A stretch of 64,000 bases of DNA. Source: Tillus elongatus (taxonomy: Eukaryota; Arthropoda; Insecta; Coleoptera; Cleridae). The notes below the pieces were generated by a model. That model was not told where the DNA came from, ran no database searches, and worked only from the letters and a program-made list of their open reading frames with translations. Positions 23,358-37,215 of this stretch are shown here, piece by piece (position 1 is the stretch's first letter; the number at the start of each line of letters is the position of its first letter). The DNA lies in the NCBI GenBank assembly GCA_964006375.1, contig OZ023267.1, positions 85,731,406 through 85,795,405 on the forward strand, written 5' to 3'. The position numbers and the translations under genes were made by a program.

Positions 23358-23831
23358 GTCCTCCGGGCAGTCTGCGCGACCGGATCAGCAGTGCACTGAC
23401 GCCCTTACGGGACTGTCCAAGACAAAGGAGGTGCAGCTTGTGGGGGTTCCGGGACACTGTCGAATCGCGAGGAATGAAGTGGCGAATGATATCGCAAGGC
23501 TTGCTTTCTGGCGGCCGTTCCGTGGCCCGGAGCCTGCTATAGGTCTAAGTAGGACGGTGGTCTTCGACGCCGTAGATAGGTGGACTGAGGAGTTCAGGAG
23601 ACTGGAGGTCGGTTTTGTTGAGGTGCCGGGCAGAGACAAGACTGTCTGGCTTCTCGGTGGGAGTCGTTCTGCGCTTCCCAGCATCGTTGGAGTGCTGACA
23701 GGCCACTGTGCTCTTAGAAGACATCTTACATTGGTAGGTGTCGAGAGGGATCCCATTTTTCAGGAATGGGGCGAGACTGAAGAAACGGCTTACCACTACT
23801 TATGTGAATGCGAGGATTTTGAGAGTATTTG
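22870..23831 (+). pseudogene. LINE RNase H and C-terminal Cys/His tail
   Basis: The FTDGS motif is present twice because of a tandem duplication. Then KEVQLVGVPGHCRIARNEVANDIA gives the H-x-x-x-x-NE-x-A end of RNase H (GNE is RNE here, and the usual Asp after NEVA is displaced). VLTGHCALRRHLTLVGV and EETAYHYLCECEDFESI form the C-terminal zinc-like tail, stop at 23829-23831. The last 146 codons are open. Confidence 0.8.
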
Positions 23832-24029
23832 AACAGAATTGTTCGGTTCGAGGAGTCTGCAGAAGCGCCAAGTAAGTTCGGTCCAATTAGAAGACCGTCA
23901 TGGCCTTTATTTCGAGGTCAAGGAGGTGGACGGAACGGAGGAAGAGTAGGGCATAGTTGCTGTGTCGCCGTGGTTGTCAAAAAGGGCCCGTTGTGGTCTA
24001 CTTGCCTAGCGTTAGCCTACCCACCACGG

Positions 24030-24205
24030 CTGATACTACTACTACGTCATCTCAGGCTAGACCTCTCAAAATACTTTATACAACCGCCATCTTGTTTGGT
24101 CACTCTGACGTCATACGCATGCGTAATAGCGACCCCGGTTAAAAAGTGGAGGGGGTCCTCCATAGTGTCTCCACATCTACCGAAATGGAATTTTATAAAG
24201 CTTTG
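24030..24205. repeat. Second copy of 18.3-kb dispersed repeat
   Basis: Matches 18315-18470 in direct orientation, with a small extra TGACGTCATA segment. Marks the right side of the plus-strand LINE. Confidence 0.6.
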
Positions 24206-24656
24206 AATGACGCACAATTATATGAGAGTTATTATCTATAACAAAAATAAGAATCGTGATGCCGCGACGCGAATCTAAAAAAAAACATGTTCTGTCATGG
24301 AATTCTTAGGATTAATCTGTAACATTATTTATGTATTTCTCATTTATGAATTTATATTTTACAAGTTCCTTACAAAGATTATAAATTTCTCTCTGGTACT
24401 AAATGAAATAAAATTGCTTGTTCCTTAAAATAGATTTCATTTAGAGTGTAAAATGAAGTGTTCGATAAACTTACCATAATTGTGCAATTTAAATCGGGTA
24501 AGTTAAATAACTCCTGAGATATGGCCTTGTGAAGATTCCCTAAAAAATAAAGATCACAATGTACGGGTATATGGAACACGAGGGCCCAAAGTACATTTTT
24601 ATGTGCACTTGCAGAATCAGCTCACTGTCCCCAACTAACAATACGAGTATATCGAG
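24206..24656. other. AT-rich spacer, no gene
   Basis: No coding or RNA feature recognised between the dispersed repeat and the mariner-like element. Confidence 0.4.
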
Positions 24657-24657
24657 T

Positions 24658-26463
24658 TGAAGGGTGTTTACTAATTGCGTGCAGAAAATCCATGGGCGTA
24701 TTCTATGGGTAAAACTAAAATAATTTTGTTGAATAAACGTAGGGTCCTAAGGCCGACGTTTCTGAGATATAGGGTTTCAAAAAATGATAAATAAATCAAT
24801 TTAACATTTATTACTTCTAAACCCCTAGATATATTTTTGGTAAATTTGCATAGGTTTTTGGTACGTTGGTATATCTAAAATATAAAAATTGCAGCTTACG
24901 AAAGGTACCAGTGGCTTGTTTATGGTTCCTATCATGTTTTTTTTACAAGGAAAAAGTATATCACCCTGTATAAAATTGGTTATCGTATGCTCCATTGCAT
25001 TCTATACATCTTTTGTCGCTTTCGCCGCTTAGAGTCAAATTAGTTTTTCTTAATAAGGGTATTTTTCTGATATAGCATAATAATATGTACGTATGTACTT
25101 CAGAATGCTGTGAGTTAGAAGCTAAAACAAATAATACATTCATTATTTATTTGACAAGAGTTGTAGCAGTTGTGCAGTTTATTGTAATATTCAAACTTTT
25201 GTTTAAATTTTAAATCAAGTTTGGCTTCACTTATTAATTTTTATGACAACTTACAAAAATGTAGGAAAAGTTAATATAATTTATCTTTATGGTCTTACTG
25301 ATGGTAATCCTCTTACGAGGATAATCAAATTTACGTTGAAAAATTTCCCAATCATATAACTCCGAATCCCAAACTTTTCAGAAATATTTTTCAATGGCTT
25401 TTAGAGTCAGCATCATTTAAAAAGGTCTCAAATACGCATTTTCTGACAGTTACAACACAAGAATTGAGAGGAGCTGTCATACATGGAATCGAAAAAACCC
25501 TCATACAAGCACTAAAAAAATAGCTTGAAATTTTAACATAAGCAATAAACTAGTATGGTCGGTCCTCAAAGATCACCAATTATACCCGTACCACATACAG
25601 CGAGCCCAAGCTTTACTGCACCAAGATTACCGCGCTTCCTTCAAATTTTTGGTTTCTTCAGAAAATTGAACACAACGTACAGTGTCCTGCTGACATACTG
25701 TTTACAGATGAAGCTACTTTTTCTAGAAATGCTATTACGAATTTCCACAAAAATAATATTTGGTCCGATGAAAAATCTATCGCGATAATAGAATCCCGTT
25801 TTCAACATCAGTTTGTCAACGTATGAGTGAGTATGACTAGTGATTTTTTATAGGGCCGTACTTTTGACCAGCATCGACATTTCCTTTAAAACATTTTTTT
25901 ACCTGAACTGCTTGAATATGTTTCCATTGCAATAAGATGACGGATGTGGTTTAGGTATAATAGGGCATCCCCCCATTTGAGTTTGGCCGCTCGTGAATTT
26001 TTTAATCAACATTTTGCAAACAAATGGATTGGACGAGACACCCATGTCAACCTTGGCCGCCTATATCACCGGATTTGAATTTCATAGACTTCTTTTTTTG
26101 GAGACATTCAAAACATTGGCTTACCAAGAGCCAATTGAAAATAACGATCAACTACGACAACGAATCATAGTCGGTTGTGATACTATAAGAGCCAACCCTA
26201 GCATTTGTTCAGTCGAGGCTTTATAAGAAGAATATCTGGAGCCTGTAGTGTGTGCAAAGGTGGCCATTGCCAACAAGTATTATCATTTTGACCTTATGAG
26301 TGATAAATTTATAAAATTATTGATTTTAAATTAATTCTTTTATCACTTTTGGAACCACTACATCTCGAAAACGACGGCCTTGGGATCCTATGTTTATTTA
26401 ACAAAATTAACTATACTTTACCCATAGAATGCCCCTCTGAACACAATTAGGAAACACCCTGTA
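24658..26463 (+). mobile_element. Mariner/IS630-like DNA transposon with 110-bp inverted repeats
   Basis: The left end (AGGGTGTTTACTAATTG at 24661) and right end (AAACACCCT ending at 26460) form imperfect inverted repeats of about 110 bp; both contain CATTCTATGGGTAAA-like and AAGGCCG-TCGTTTT-like segments. The right end continues into TGTATATATA, fitting a TA target. Transposase remains lie between the repeats on the plus strand. About 1.8 kb, non-functional. Confidence 0.8.
25255..26320 (+). pseudogene. Mariner-like DDE transposase, decayed
   Basis: N-terminal HTH remains (YGLTDGN, then an FP-box) near 25270-25400. Then FTDEATF-like and NFHKNNIWSDE-like segments around 25700-25790 (first catalytic Asp region), FQHQFVN near 25800, and a C-terminal part with FFNQHFANKWIGR, RPPISPDLNFID-FF, ETFKTLAYQEPIEN and IRANPSICS. 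The order matches the widespread insect mariner-like transposases that carry out cut-and-paste transposition at TA. Stops and frameshifts occur throughout, so each part is read in a different frame. Confidence 0.7.
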
Positions 26464-27395
26464 TATATATAATATTCATAAGACTTTCTATTCTACCAAA
26501 CTGAGTTAAATATATTTTGTTACATTATGAGCTAACTGACAACTGACTTTAAGGCAAATATCACAGTGTATCATTTACCTCTCCGTTTAGTAGATAAAAA
26601 AATATGGACTAAAGTTAATGCAAAAATTTGCTTCTAATTATGGTTTGTTATTAACACACGCAACCTCATTTACACTTTAAAGCTTTTGTGAAATATTTAA
26701 CTCATTCATTGAGTGAAACTAACAAAAACTTTAAAACCGCAGCACCAGATGTACAGAAAACTTTTAGGTAGGTATTTTATTTTTATCAGCTTTAATCGTG
26801 TGTTGGGGTTCTAAGTTCATTAACAAGATAAATTACGTGATATGATTCATATTTTCCGAAACATATGGGTCAGTGTTCAAACGAAACTAATTTACCGGCC
26901 ATATGCACGCATGAAAGCGCCATCTATCACCACGCAGTCTAGTCGTCACATTATTCTTTAGGAAGACTATAGTATGATATTCACGTTTCATGTTCTTTCC
27001 AGTAACAAATCAACACGCCGCAAAACAAGGCTCTTAGACATTTTATTCTAGTTATAAGATTTATTTCGTTAATATTTGAGAAAAAGTTCAGACTATTTCA
27101 AAAATTATATACATTACACATGAACGCGACTAAGAGTTGTACTTCAGAACAGCTTTATAAAGTTAAATTTATTTAATTTAAGTTAGGAAAGTACAGTTAT
27201 TAATAAAATATAATTTAAATGTAAAATATAAAATACTAATGTGAGTAATCTAGATTGTTAAGACTGGACAGAAAAGATTAACTAATTTAAAAATGAAATA
27301 TTACCTATATTTATAAACTTAACTATGGTGATATTAATCAATAAAGTCTGGTTTGTAAATGTCCCAGACTCTGAGTTTTAGGCCGTTTTAAATTT
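26464..27395. other. AT-rich DNA, no gene
   Basis: No coding region or repeat family identified. May include a decayed LTR of the downstream minus-strand LTR element, but no pair was found. Confidence 0.4.
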
Positions 27396-27399
27396 CGTA

Positions 27400-28793
27400 A
27401 ATGGCGTTTTTGTCATTACGTTTTTGTCAGATATGTGAACAATTCCGTAGGGGCCTTCAAATTTAGGGTTGCTGTTATTGCGCCTATCTACTTGAGTGTA
27501 CACTTGAGTTTGATCTTTAAATAATTCGTAAAATCACTTGGTTTGCTATTGATGTTCGAAATTGATCTGACCTTATTTTTCTCTTTAACTCTTTAACCTT
27601 TTTATATAATTTTTTTTAATTTTTTTGCGAATTTAGATAGTCTTGTAATAGGTTTTGGTGATCATTTATGTCAAAAATATCTCTGTTTGATGTGTGACCA
27701 AAAGTAATTTCTAGATTGGTGTGATTAGTGGATGAATGTATAGTAGAATTATATGCCAACAGTGCGTAATTCATTAGATATTTTATGGGTTCTTTAGAGT
27801 AAGATTGCCGTAATATTCTAATGTGTTCAATTAATGTTGAATGTAGTCTTTCAATAGGACCGTTAGAATTTGGGTTTTGAGGTGTGGTAAAATGAATTTT
27901 AGTTTTGTGAAGATATAGTAGGTTTTGTATTATTTTCGCTCGAAACTCGGATCCCCTATCCATGGTGATGTGCTCAGAAGTGCCATAGTAACTAAAATAC
28001 TGTATAAATGCACTGACAGTGACAGTCTCTATTGAGTTTTTACTACATATAGGTATTGCTTGTCCTAATTTTGGAAAAGTATCAATGATTGTTAAAAATA
28101 TTTTATTTTCTATTATAAAAGTATCAGTATGTAATATTTTTAAGGGTTTACTAGGAGTGTCAGCATGAACGGTATATTAGGTGGGTTCCTATCGTATTTA
28201 GCTCGTTTGCAAATTTCACATTCGTTAATAGAGGCTATTATTTTTTCTCGCATTTTTTGAAAGTAATACTTATTATAAATTTGTTTTATAGTCTCTAATC
28301 TATGCTTAGTTTTGCCTTCGTGATAATTCTTAATTACTTCGTTAATATCATCATCGTCAGCTAAAGGCAGGCGATGTTTTGGACAGCTAATAATAATTGG
28401 TGCGTTATTGTTAAATATGCCAACATACACAACACAAAGATCTTGGTATAACTTTTCTGTTTCGAAATTAAAATAATATCGTTTGCCTGTAGTAGTGTAT
28501 TCTTTTAGAAAATTTATTATTGTTTGTCGATTGTCATTTCTTGGGATCTGTACCAAATATTTGTTCTGATTGTTAACTTGTAGGTGTTTTGCGGGTCTTG
28601 AATTATTATGTACAACAAATATATAATACTGATTTAGTTGTTTTTCTATCGGATCGCCTGATATTAGAATACCTAATATTGGTTCTAAATTAATTTGTGA
28701 ATGATCGCTGTCTAGTAAATCATTAATCTGGTCTGTTTCTTCGTCTGTCTGGTATAATGGTGAGTTACTATTATTTATTGAGGTGCTAGGCAT
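27400..28793 (-). pseudogene. Ty3-type integrase
   Basis: HHCC zinc domain: H in YHEGKTKHR, then CEICKRAKYDRNPPN. Core: a DRGSEF motif with a catalytic Asp and HFTTPQNPNSNGPIERLHS with the catalytic Glu. The stretch holding the other Asp between 28140 and 27963 is broken. The C-terminal part reads QVDRRNNSNPKFEGPYGIV. Upstream, residues of an RNase H-integrase linker with Asp/Asn-rich text are present. The enzyme would join cDNA to host DNA. Confidence 0.8.
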
Positions 28794-28797
28794 TTAA

Positions 28798-29722
28798 CGA
28801 GGCGTCAGACAGGGATGCATTCTCTCCCCGCTATTGTTCAACATATACTCGGATAAAATCTTTAAGAAGGCTTTGCAAGATAAAGACCTTGGAGTGAAGA
28901 TTAACGGTGAACTGATTAATAACATTCGATATGCCGACGATACGGTCATCTTGTGCGATAGCGTCCGGGGCCTTCAAGAGTTGTTGGATAGTGTAAACAC
29001 GACAGGAAGGGAAATTGGTTTGAAGATAAATATCAATAAGACAAAATTTATGATATTCAGTCGCCAACCGCACGCCGATGCTTCCCTACAGATAGACCAA
29101 CAAAACATTGAGAGAGTTACCCAATTCAAATACCTTGGTTGTTATATCACAGAACACCTAGACCCTGATAAAGAGATAAAGTGCAGAATTGAAACAGGGC
29201 GCTTAACTTTCATGAGAATGAAATCATTTTTCTCTAACGACAACTTAAACCTAAGATTGCGTCAAAGAATGATCAAATGTTATATTTGGTCCGTGTTGTA
29301 TGGAGCTTAGACCTGGACTCTGAAGGCTGCTACGATCGGTCGACTGGAAGCGTTTGAGTTGTGGTTGCACAGAAGAATGCTTCGAATACCCTGGACAGCT
29401 GTGCAGACCAACGAAGCAGTATTAAATAGAGCGAATGCCGTCCGTGAATTATTTGTCACTATTAAGGTGCGAAAGATATCATACCTGGGACATGTTCTTA
29501 GAGGAGACCGATACAAGGTGCTCCAGCTTATAATGAAAGGTAAAATCGAAGGCAGCCGAGGAATTGGAAGGAAACAGATGTCATGGCTAAAGAACATTCG
29601 CGATTGGACTGGAATACGCAGTGCCGAACAACTATTCAGATTAGCCGAAAACCACGAACAACTCGCCAATGTAATTGCCAACGTTAGGGGGACCTGATAT
29701 GGCACCGAAAGAAGAAGAAGGG
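28798..29722 (+). mobile_element. RTE-type LINE 3' fragment inserted in the LTR element
   Basis: Plus-strand frame GVRQGCILSPLLFNIYSD, IRYADDTVILCDS (intact catalytic DD), ININKTKFMIFSR and QFKYLGCYI, then after one stop (29310) LHRRMLRIPWTAVQTNEAVL, KISYLGHVLRGD and GRKQMSWLKNIRDWTG. This is the 3' half of an RTE-like ORF. It ends with GAAAGAAGAAGAAGG, a tail type common for this class. It starts abruptly inside RT motif 4 and cuts the minus-strand LTR element, so it is a 5'-truncated insertion. A possible short target duplication (GGCATTT / GGGATTT) is not convincing. Confidence 0.85.
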
Positions 29723-30144
29723 ATTTCGACTGGAATAAAAGGTAGTTCTGGAGGGCTCATTGGCGAAACATAATTAGTTTCAGGAGGTTGTAAAACGTCA
29801 TCTACATTTGGGGTGTCAATCTCTCTTTGCAGATCTTGAAGAGGTCTTTCTTCTGCATCAAAATTATTAGTTATTGACGAAATTTCTGCATCATCTATAG
29901 CATTAACTTGAAATAAAGACAAAGAGCCTGCATTGCAATTCAATGATCCTTTTTTATAGATTATTTCGTAGTCGTATTCTTCCAGTTACAAGCGCCAGCG
30001 TGTTAATTTTGAATCAAGTTCCTTTAGCTGCATTAGTCATACCAAAGGTTTGTGATCTGTATAAATGTAAAATTTACGACCATAAAGATATGGACGAAAA
30101 TATTTGGTAGCCCAGACAATTACTAAAAGTTATTTTTCAATTGT

Positions 30145-30906
30145 CTAATATTTTTGCTCGGTCTCATTTACAGTACGAGAAGCATAACTTATAGGTTTGT
30201 CGTTACCTACTGATATTTGTGATAAAACTTCTTCCAGAGCTACATTAGAGGCATCAGTTGTTAAAATGAAGGGCTTTTCGAAGTCAGGATGTTGTAAGAT
30301 GGGATCGTTCATTAGAACGTTCTTCCACGTTTCGAAAGCTTCTATAAAACGAGCATCATGAAATATAGGTGCATTTTTCTTTAGGCAACGGGTCAATGGT
30401 TTTGTTAGTTTACCTAAATATTTGATAAATTTATGATAATAACCTACAAGACCTAGAAATCCTTTGATTTATTGTCTTGTTTTAGGTAAAGGGATGTCCT
30501 TTACAGCTCTAACTTTATCAGGGTTTGGTCTAACGCCTTATTTTGTTATAATATTATCTATATACGTCACTTCTTTCTTTAAAAATTCACTTTTATCGAG
30601 TTGAATTTTTAAATTAGCTTCTGTTAACCTATAAAATACTTCTGCTATCCTTTCTATGCGTTTTTGTAAAGAGGTACTAAAAAATATGATGTTACCGAGA
30701 TAGGTGAAGCATTTTTTGTTTTGAATACCCCGAAGGATATTTCCGAAAGCCTTTTGGAAGATCACATGAGCGTTCTTCATCCCTGGTGGCATTTGCCGGT
30801 ACTGACAGTGTCCATCTTGAGTGTTAAAGGCAGTTTTTTTCATGTGTTCATTCAATTGTGTCAAAAAAGTAGTATGTGCCATTAAAAAAAATTGAGTATT
30901 TGACAA
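30145..30906 (-). pseudogene. Ty3-type reverse transcriptase/RNase H start
   Basis: KKTAFNTQDGHCQYRQMPPGMKNAHVIFQKAF leads to TYLGNIIFFSTSLQ, where the catalytic YxDD box has become YLGN. Then LKIQLDKSEFLKKEVTYI. After frame breaks, AFETWKNVLMNDPILQHPDF and ILTTDASNVALEEVLSQ mark the RT/RNase H junction (catalytic Asp of TTDAS present). A copy lacking both RT Asp residues cannot be active. Confidence 0.8.
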
Positions 30907-31170
30907 ATTTTAATGTGACATTTGAAAGCCGGCTGAGCCCATACGGTACAAAATGGAACCATCGATGGGACAACAGAAGTTATCCTGTACTTCCAGCTAA
31001 GCGCTCCACAAATTTGGTTTCCTGATCTTAAACCGTTTGCGAGATACAAATTTGATCGTGAACTACTACGGCGGTAATTTTTTTCAGGAAAATTGTCAAA
31101 TGTCAAAACTGTAATAGATAAGTTCATATTATTTCACTTCTAAACGTCAAACAATCTGGGATATGTATAT
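30907..31170. other. Unassigned DNA
   Basis: No feature recognised. May be further decayed LTR-element sequence. Confidence 0.3.
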
Positions 31171-31290
31171 TTAAATACTCAATGAAAAGGCTTCTTTTCC
31201 AGTCAATAAAATTTTATTAATTCCCAATGGGAATGGGAATTAATAAAATTTTATTATCTGAAAAAAAAATCCTTTTCATTGAGTATTTAA
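31171..31290. repeat. 120-bp foldback (two nested perfect inverted repeats)
   Basis: TTAAATACTCAATGAAAAGG (31171-31190) is perfectly inverted at 31271-31290. Inside it a 22-bp arm, 31205-31226, is perfectly inverted at 31234-31255 around a 7-base loop. The whole could form a long stem and resembles a MITE or foldback element. Confidence 0.85.
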
Positions 31291-31524
31291 TTAAGTTCAT
31301 AATATGACTTAGGTAGTCTAAATTCAGAATTAGAAGGTCAATCAAACCTTATGAAAAAAATGTAGGTTTCTAATAGGAAAGTTAGTAACGACTTTCGGCA
31401 TATTCTGTATAGCTGTACGACTAAAATATTTTAGGTAGAACGGACATGATCGATTATGAACGTACACCAAATATCAACTTTATAATCCAACTGCAAGTTG
31501 AAAAACCTCTAATGCACGGCCTAC

Positions 31525-33566
<2,042 letters not shown>

Positions 33567-33569
33567 TAT

Positions 33570-33655
<86 letters not shown>
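33567..33655. repeat. (TA)n microsatellite
   Basis: About 85 bp of pure TA. Confidence 0.95.
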
Positions 33656-33854
33656 CTATGAGAAAAGGCTGGCCGCTGAGATACATTCTAATTAAAAAAA
33701 TATACCTCTCTGGAAAATTTTCTTCATGAAATTTCACTAAAAAAACACTTATCAAATTTAGAAGGATAAACAATAAAATTAAATATTTCCTTTCTACAGA
33801 AATTTAGTTTTTCATAGCAGCTAGAAAAATCTCCAGGTCACCTAAACCAATTTA

Positions 33855-34315
33855 TATAGGTTGCCTACCAGACCATAGCACTGTGGAGCGAATGACAACC
33901 CAAAAAGAAGTGCCTCTGTGGAACAGGAAACTGACCCGGCTTAGAGCGGAGGTCAAAAGGCTGAGTGGCACAGAAAAACACTTTTCTGAGAAAACAAGTA
34001 ACCTTAATATTTGGGAGAGGAACCAAATGCTGTTATACTAGAGAAAACGTCAGGCTTAAGCCAAGCAAAACGGTCCATAGCCATATCAACAGAGAACTCT
34101 GAACTGCTTCTTGAATTGAACAGGAACGACTTGGGGACAATTACAGGACCTTTTACGGGACCCTTTTCCAGTAAGGTACTACATATGAACATGGATAACG
34201 TGGACAGTGCAGATACTGCACTGAGGTAGCTGCATCAACAGAATATTTGATATGCGATTGCATGGCTCAGTAATGAAAAACGCTTAAATACCTTGGAGGG
34301 TGACTTTAACACCAC
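33855..34315 (+). pseudogene. RNase-H LINE relic: linker and C-terminal tail
   Basis: One frame reads STVERMTTQKEVPLWNRKLTRLRAEVKRL, which resembles the endonuclease-RT linker of RNase-H LINEs (VPWWN-L--LR). Further on, NRNDLGTITGPFTGPF and VDSADTAL resemble the C-terminal tail (LTGLLTGHC..DSADC) of the same element class. The RT between them is missing, so this is a deletion remnant. No intact frame. Confidence 0.5.
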
Positions 34316-34319
34316 AGAA

Positions 34320-36870
34320 AGTATGTAAAATAGCTTCCAAACAGATAATAGACTACATAAAAATCTGAAATTTTGAGCAACTATTATAAAAATTGTCATG
34401 CACAAAAAATCCATTAGGGTGGCAGTGCTGAAAGGCAACTACAATTTACAATCTAGATATTTATAAAAATAAACAAATAAGTAAGTAGCAAAATAAGTGA
34501 CAAACCAAAAATTTCTGGTAAGCATAAATTCTCCATAGAAATTGTCATAACTTTTGCAACGGTTAAAATTATACGATGGCGAATTTTTAATGCTTGCTAT
34601 TTCTCTTTTACTTTCTGTCTACGATTTATCGTTTCTGAATCTACAGCTAGAATAGTAGATTGATTTATGTGTCTATAAAAAACGACAACGTATTTATAAA
34701 TTTTGAAGTCCATTTAATATAGAAGTATATTGCATACAAAATATGCTTTACTATAAGTTTTTAAGGCGCACTTATACTGAGAGGGCCAAAAGGTGTGCGT
34801 TGAAGCTTAATGTTTACACAGTAAAATGTTGGCTGACATACAGCATCCTGAAAAAACGTTAAATGAAATTTGCAGTCATCTCCAAGCAGTCTACAAAAGT
34901 ACATAAGGAACTGAAAGAAATATTTTAATTTTGCTAAATGTTTCTAATTTTATAAGCGCCGGTAAATCCTGACGCCAGCTGCGGAATGGTAATTGCACTG
35001 AACAGACAAATGTTCAGACTTTTATTGCATATGCTTCATTATCGAATTTTCCAAGTGAAATTTTCTGTAGTAAAGCCCCAAATCCATACCGGCTGTTCCA
35101 ATATCTTACTGGAAGAGGTATGGTTGAGTTGTGTGGGGATTAAAAGTTCGATTTATTTTGCTCACTGGTTTTCTGTAACGTTGTTTCAAACTTCACCTGA
35201 TACCCAGATAAACTTTAGACAAGATACGATAAACGTTGCAGACTTTATTTTATATAAGAGGCTTATTTCTTGCACGTTCAGGGAATTAGTGCCACTTCGA
35301 TGTATTATTGAACAATTTCAGTTTATAAATATTTTACGCAGTTTCAGATAAAAGTGCACCATTTTTGAGCTTACTTGTTTCTCTCTTTGATGTTTAATAC
35401 AAAACGATCTACAACACAATGGTTCTCTTGAAATTGAGGGAATAATCCGCGAAACTCAAAATAGGTTAGGCATTTTTCTAAAGCCTGGTAGTGAAGTAAT
35501 GAATGATCATACTTTTAAAAAATAATTTAGCTTGTGTTGGGTGTCTTTTTTTTTATAAAACAGTAATTAAATTTGACGTATTTCATAAGAAGTTCAGTAA
35601 AGGGTAGTGGTGAGCCAATACGTTACGGTAGCAAACTTTAATATTAATTTAGATAAAAAGTAAGTATAAGTATATAGGTGCAGGGTGAGCACAATTTAAT
35701 ATGTCACAAAAATCCGAATTATAAGAGACAGAGTATGTTCAACTGGTGGAAGATTGTGTATTAAAAAGCTCTATAATTTTAAAGGTCTGGACGCGACAAT
35801 TGCTTTATGGTAGATGATTTTCAAAAAAAAAAAGTTTACTAATATCAAAGATTACATCATTTAAGGCTGCGATATCCTAGACGAAGAAGTACCTCCGACA
35901 AAGATAGAAAATATTATCCCGTAAAGTGCTGCTGAACATTTTGAATGGACGCTTTCCTTGAAAACTGCATAATTCTACCGAAAGTCTTACAAAGTTGAGC
36001 TACTTCTCAGAAGGTGTCGTCAGTTTCGGCTTCGTATTTGTAGAAAAGTGGTAATAATTTTGCCTTTGAAAAAATGCTACGTTGTTGGTAGTCTGCTCTT
36101 TTGTTTATTCATGCTTCTGGGACCGGGGGGCGTAGGGCGGATGGAGATGGAAAAGATAGGAATTCTATTGTATGCCTTTGGATGAACTTGATACAGGCAA
36201 TATTTCTGCCTATAACAATAAGCGGTCGACCGTTAGGGGACAACTGTTGACAACAGACCATAAATTCAGATCGTGGATTGAGGTCCCGTCTAATCTTATA
36301 CACAATAGTGTTCCAGAAAAATTTCATAAAAAAATGATTATGCAGATCAGGCCTTTGATGGGGCAACTGTATACAAGAAATTAATTTGCATTTTCACGAG
36401 CTTCTTAAAAATACATAACATTATGGGTCTATTTTAATAAACAACAAAAAAAATTCTAATTTTAAGAATCCGTAATAAAAATTTTGCAGTATGATAGTGC
36501 AGTGACCGTTCCCAAAATTTTTTCTCTGCCGTGTCACTGTTATATAAATGTTCTGTTTGATTTTCAAATTTGGCTGTTTTTTTTGTTATTTATTTATTGT
36601 GTGAAGTTATGACTATGGCAGTAAACCAAACTTATGAACATTTTGAGAAATACGATATCTTCGCTTGTTTAGACTAGACTCAAAAAATTAACAGGGCATC
36701 GAGTCTGAATTATTATATGTATTAATTTATTTACACCGAAACTTGAGCCGTAATATATAATAATAGAATAGATAATAAAGAAGACTTACATAAAAATCTA
36801 TTAGTATATTTATATAAGACTCGTTTCATAATAATACTACGTATAAACAAAACTGTCACTTATTCTAGGT
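34320..36870. other. 2.5 kb of AT-rich DNA without recognised gene
   Basis: Contains an open frame of 121 codons (34986-35351, +) and one of 70 codons (36172-36384, +). Neither shows a known motif or coding-like composition beyond AT-rich expectation, and I do not call them genes. No RNA gene or element end recognised. Confidence 0.4.
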
Positions 36871-36874
36871 ATCT

Positions 36875-37210
36875 ATGAATTTTGTATTTCTGCACTGCTC
36901 AGAGGAGCTTTCCTCCATAATTCCCCCACCTGCTGCCCCCAGCAGATCTACCAGGGGAACAGAGCGAATGCACCCTTTTAATGTCCAGGTCACCAGACAT
37001 ATAACATCTTGTTATGCCCGCTCTTTTGTCCCGAGGACTTCCAAGTTGTGGAATTCCTTGCTTGCACATGCTTTTCCTTCTCCTCCGAACCTCCAAACCT
37101 TCAAGTCCAGAATTAACAAGCTGCCTCTTTCCTCCTTGTCAACACCCACGGTACGATAGTATTTAGGCTGTAAGCCCTCGTGGTGTGTTGTTGACATAAA
37201 AAAAAAATTT
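36875..37210 (+). mobile_element. 5'-truncated LINE 3' end with poly(A)
   Basis: The frame 36875-37159 reads ERMHPFNVQVTRHITSCYARSFVPRTSKLWNSLLAHAFP and NLQTFKSRINKL. This is the typical last domain of a LINE ORF2 (HPF-V----T..Y..SF.PRT..LWN.LP..FP....L..FK..+N). A short 3' UTR (GGCTGTAAGCCCTCGTGG) ends in a run of A near 37198-37208. Fits a truncated insertion on the plus strand. Confidence 0.7.
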
Positions 37211-37215
37211 GAATC

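Larger units (their letters stand above)
18540..24030 (+). mobile_element. RNase-H-bearing LINE (LOA/R1/I type), plus strand, decayed
   Basis: A nearly full-length but badly mutated non-LTR element: a GC-rich leader (18540-19040), decayed ORF1 (19046-20300), then ORF2 with endonuclease (20305-21050), RT (about 21490-22480), RNase H (22870-23560) and C-terminal tail to 23831. It is more GC-rich than its surroundings. Relative of the minus-strand element at 16.1-18.2 kb. No poly(A) tail was found. Confidence 0.8.
27396..30906 (-). mobile_element. 17.6/297-like Ty3 LTR retrotransposon, decayed, with nested RTE
   Basis: Pol fragments in minus-strand order: RT (30906-30540), RT/RNase H junction (30396-30145), a spacer (29943-29720), then a plus-strand RTE insertion (28800-29720), integrase zinc domain (28793-28140), integrase core (27963-27616) and integrase C-terminal (27530-27400). 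Sequence style (integrase HEGKTKHR, ECEICKRAKYDRNP) fits the 17.6/297 group of insect Ty3 elements. LTRs were not identified. Multiple stops. Confidence 0.8.

Noticed and set aside
23385..23756. 123-codon minus-strand frame
   Set aside because: Shadow of the plus-strand RNase H and C-terminal tail of the LINE.
34986..35351. 121-codon plus-strand frame
   Set aside because: No domain, no neighbours supporting it, and composition as expected for AT-rich DNA.
36172..36384. 70-codon plus-strand frame and its 85-codon minus-strand counterpart
   Set aside because: Neither shows a known motif and both strands are equally open; probably chance.
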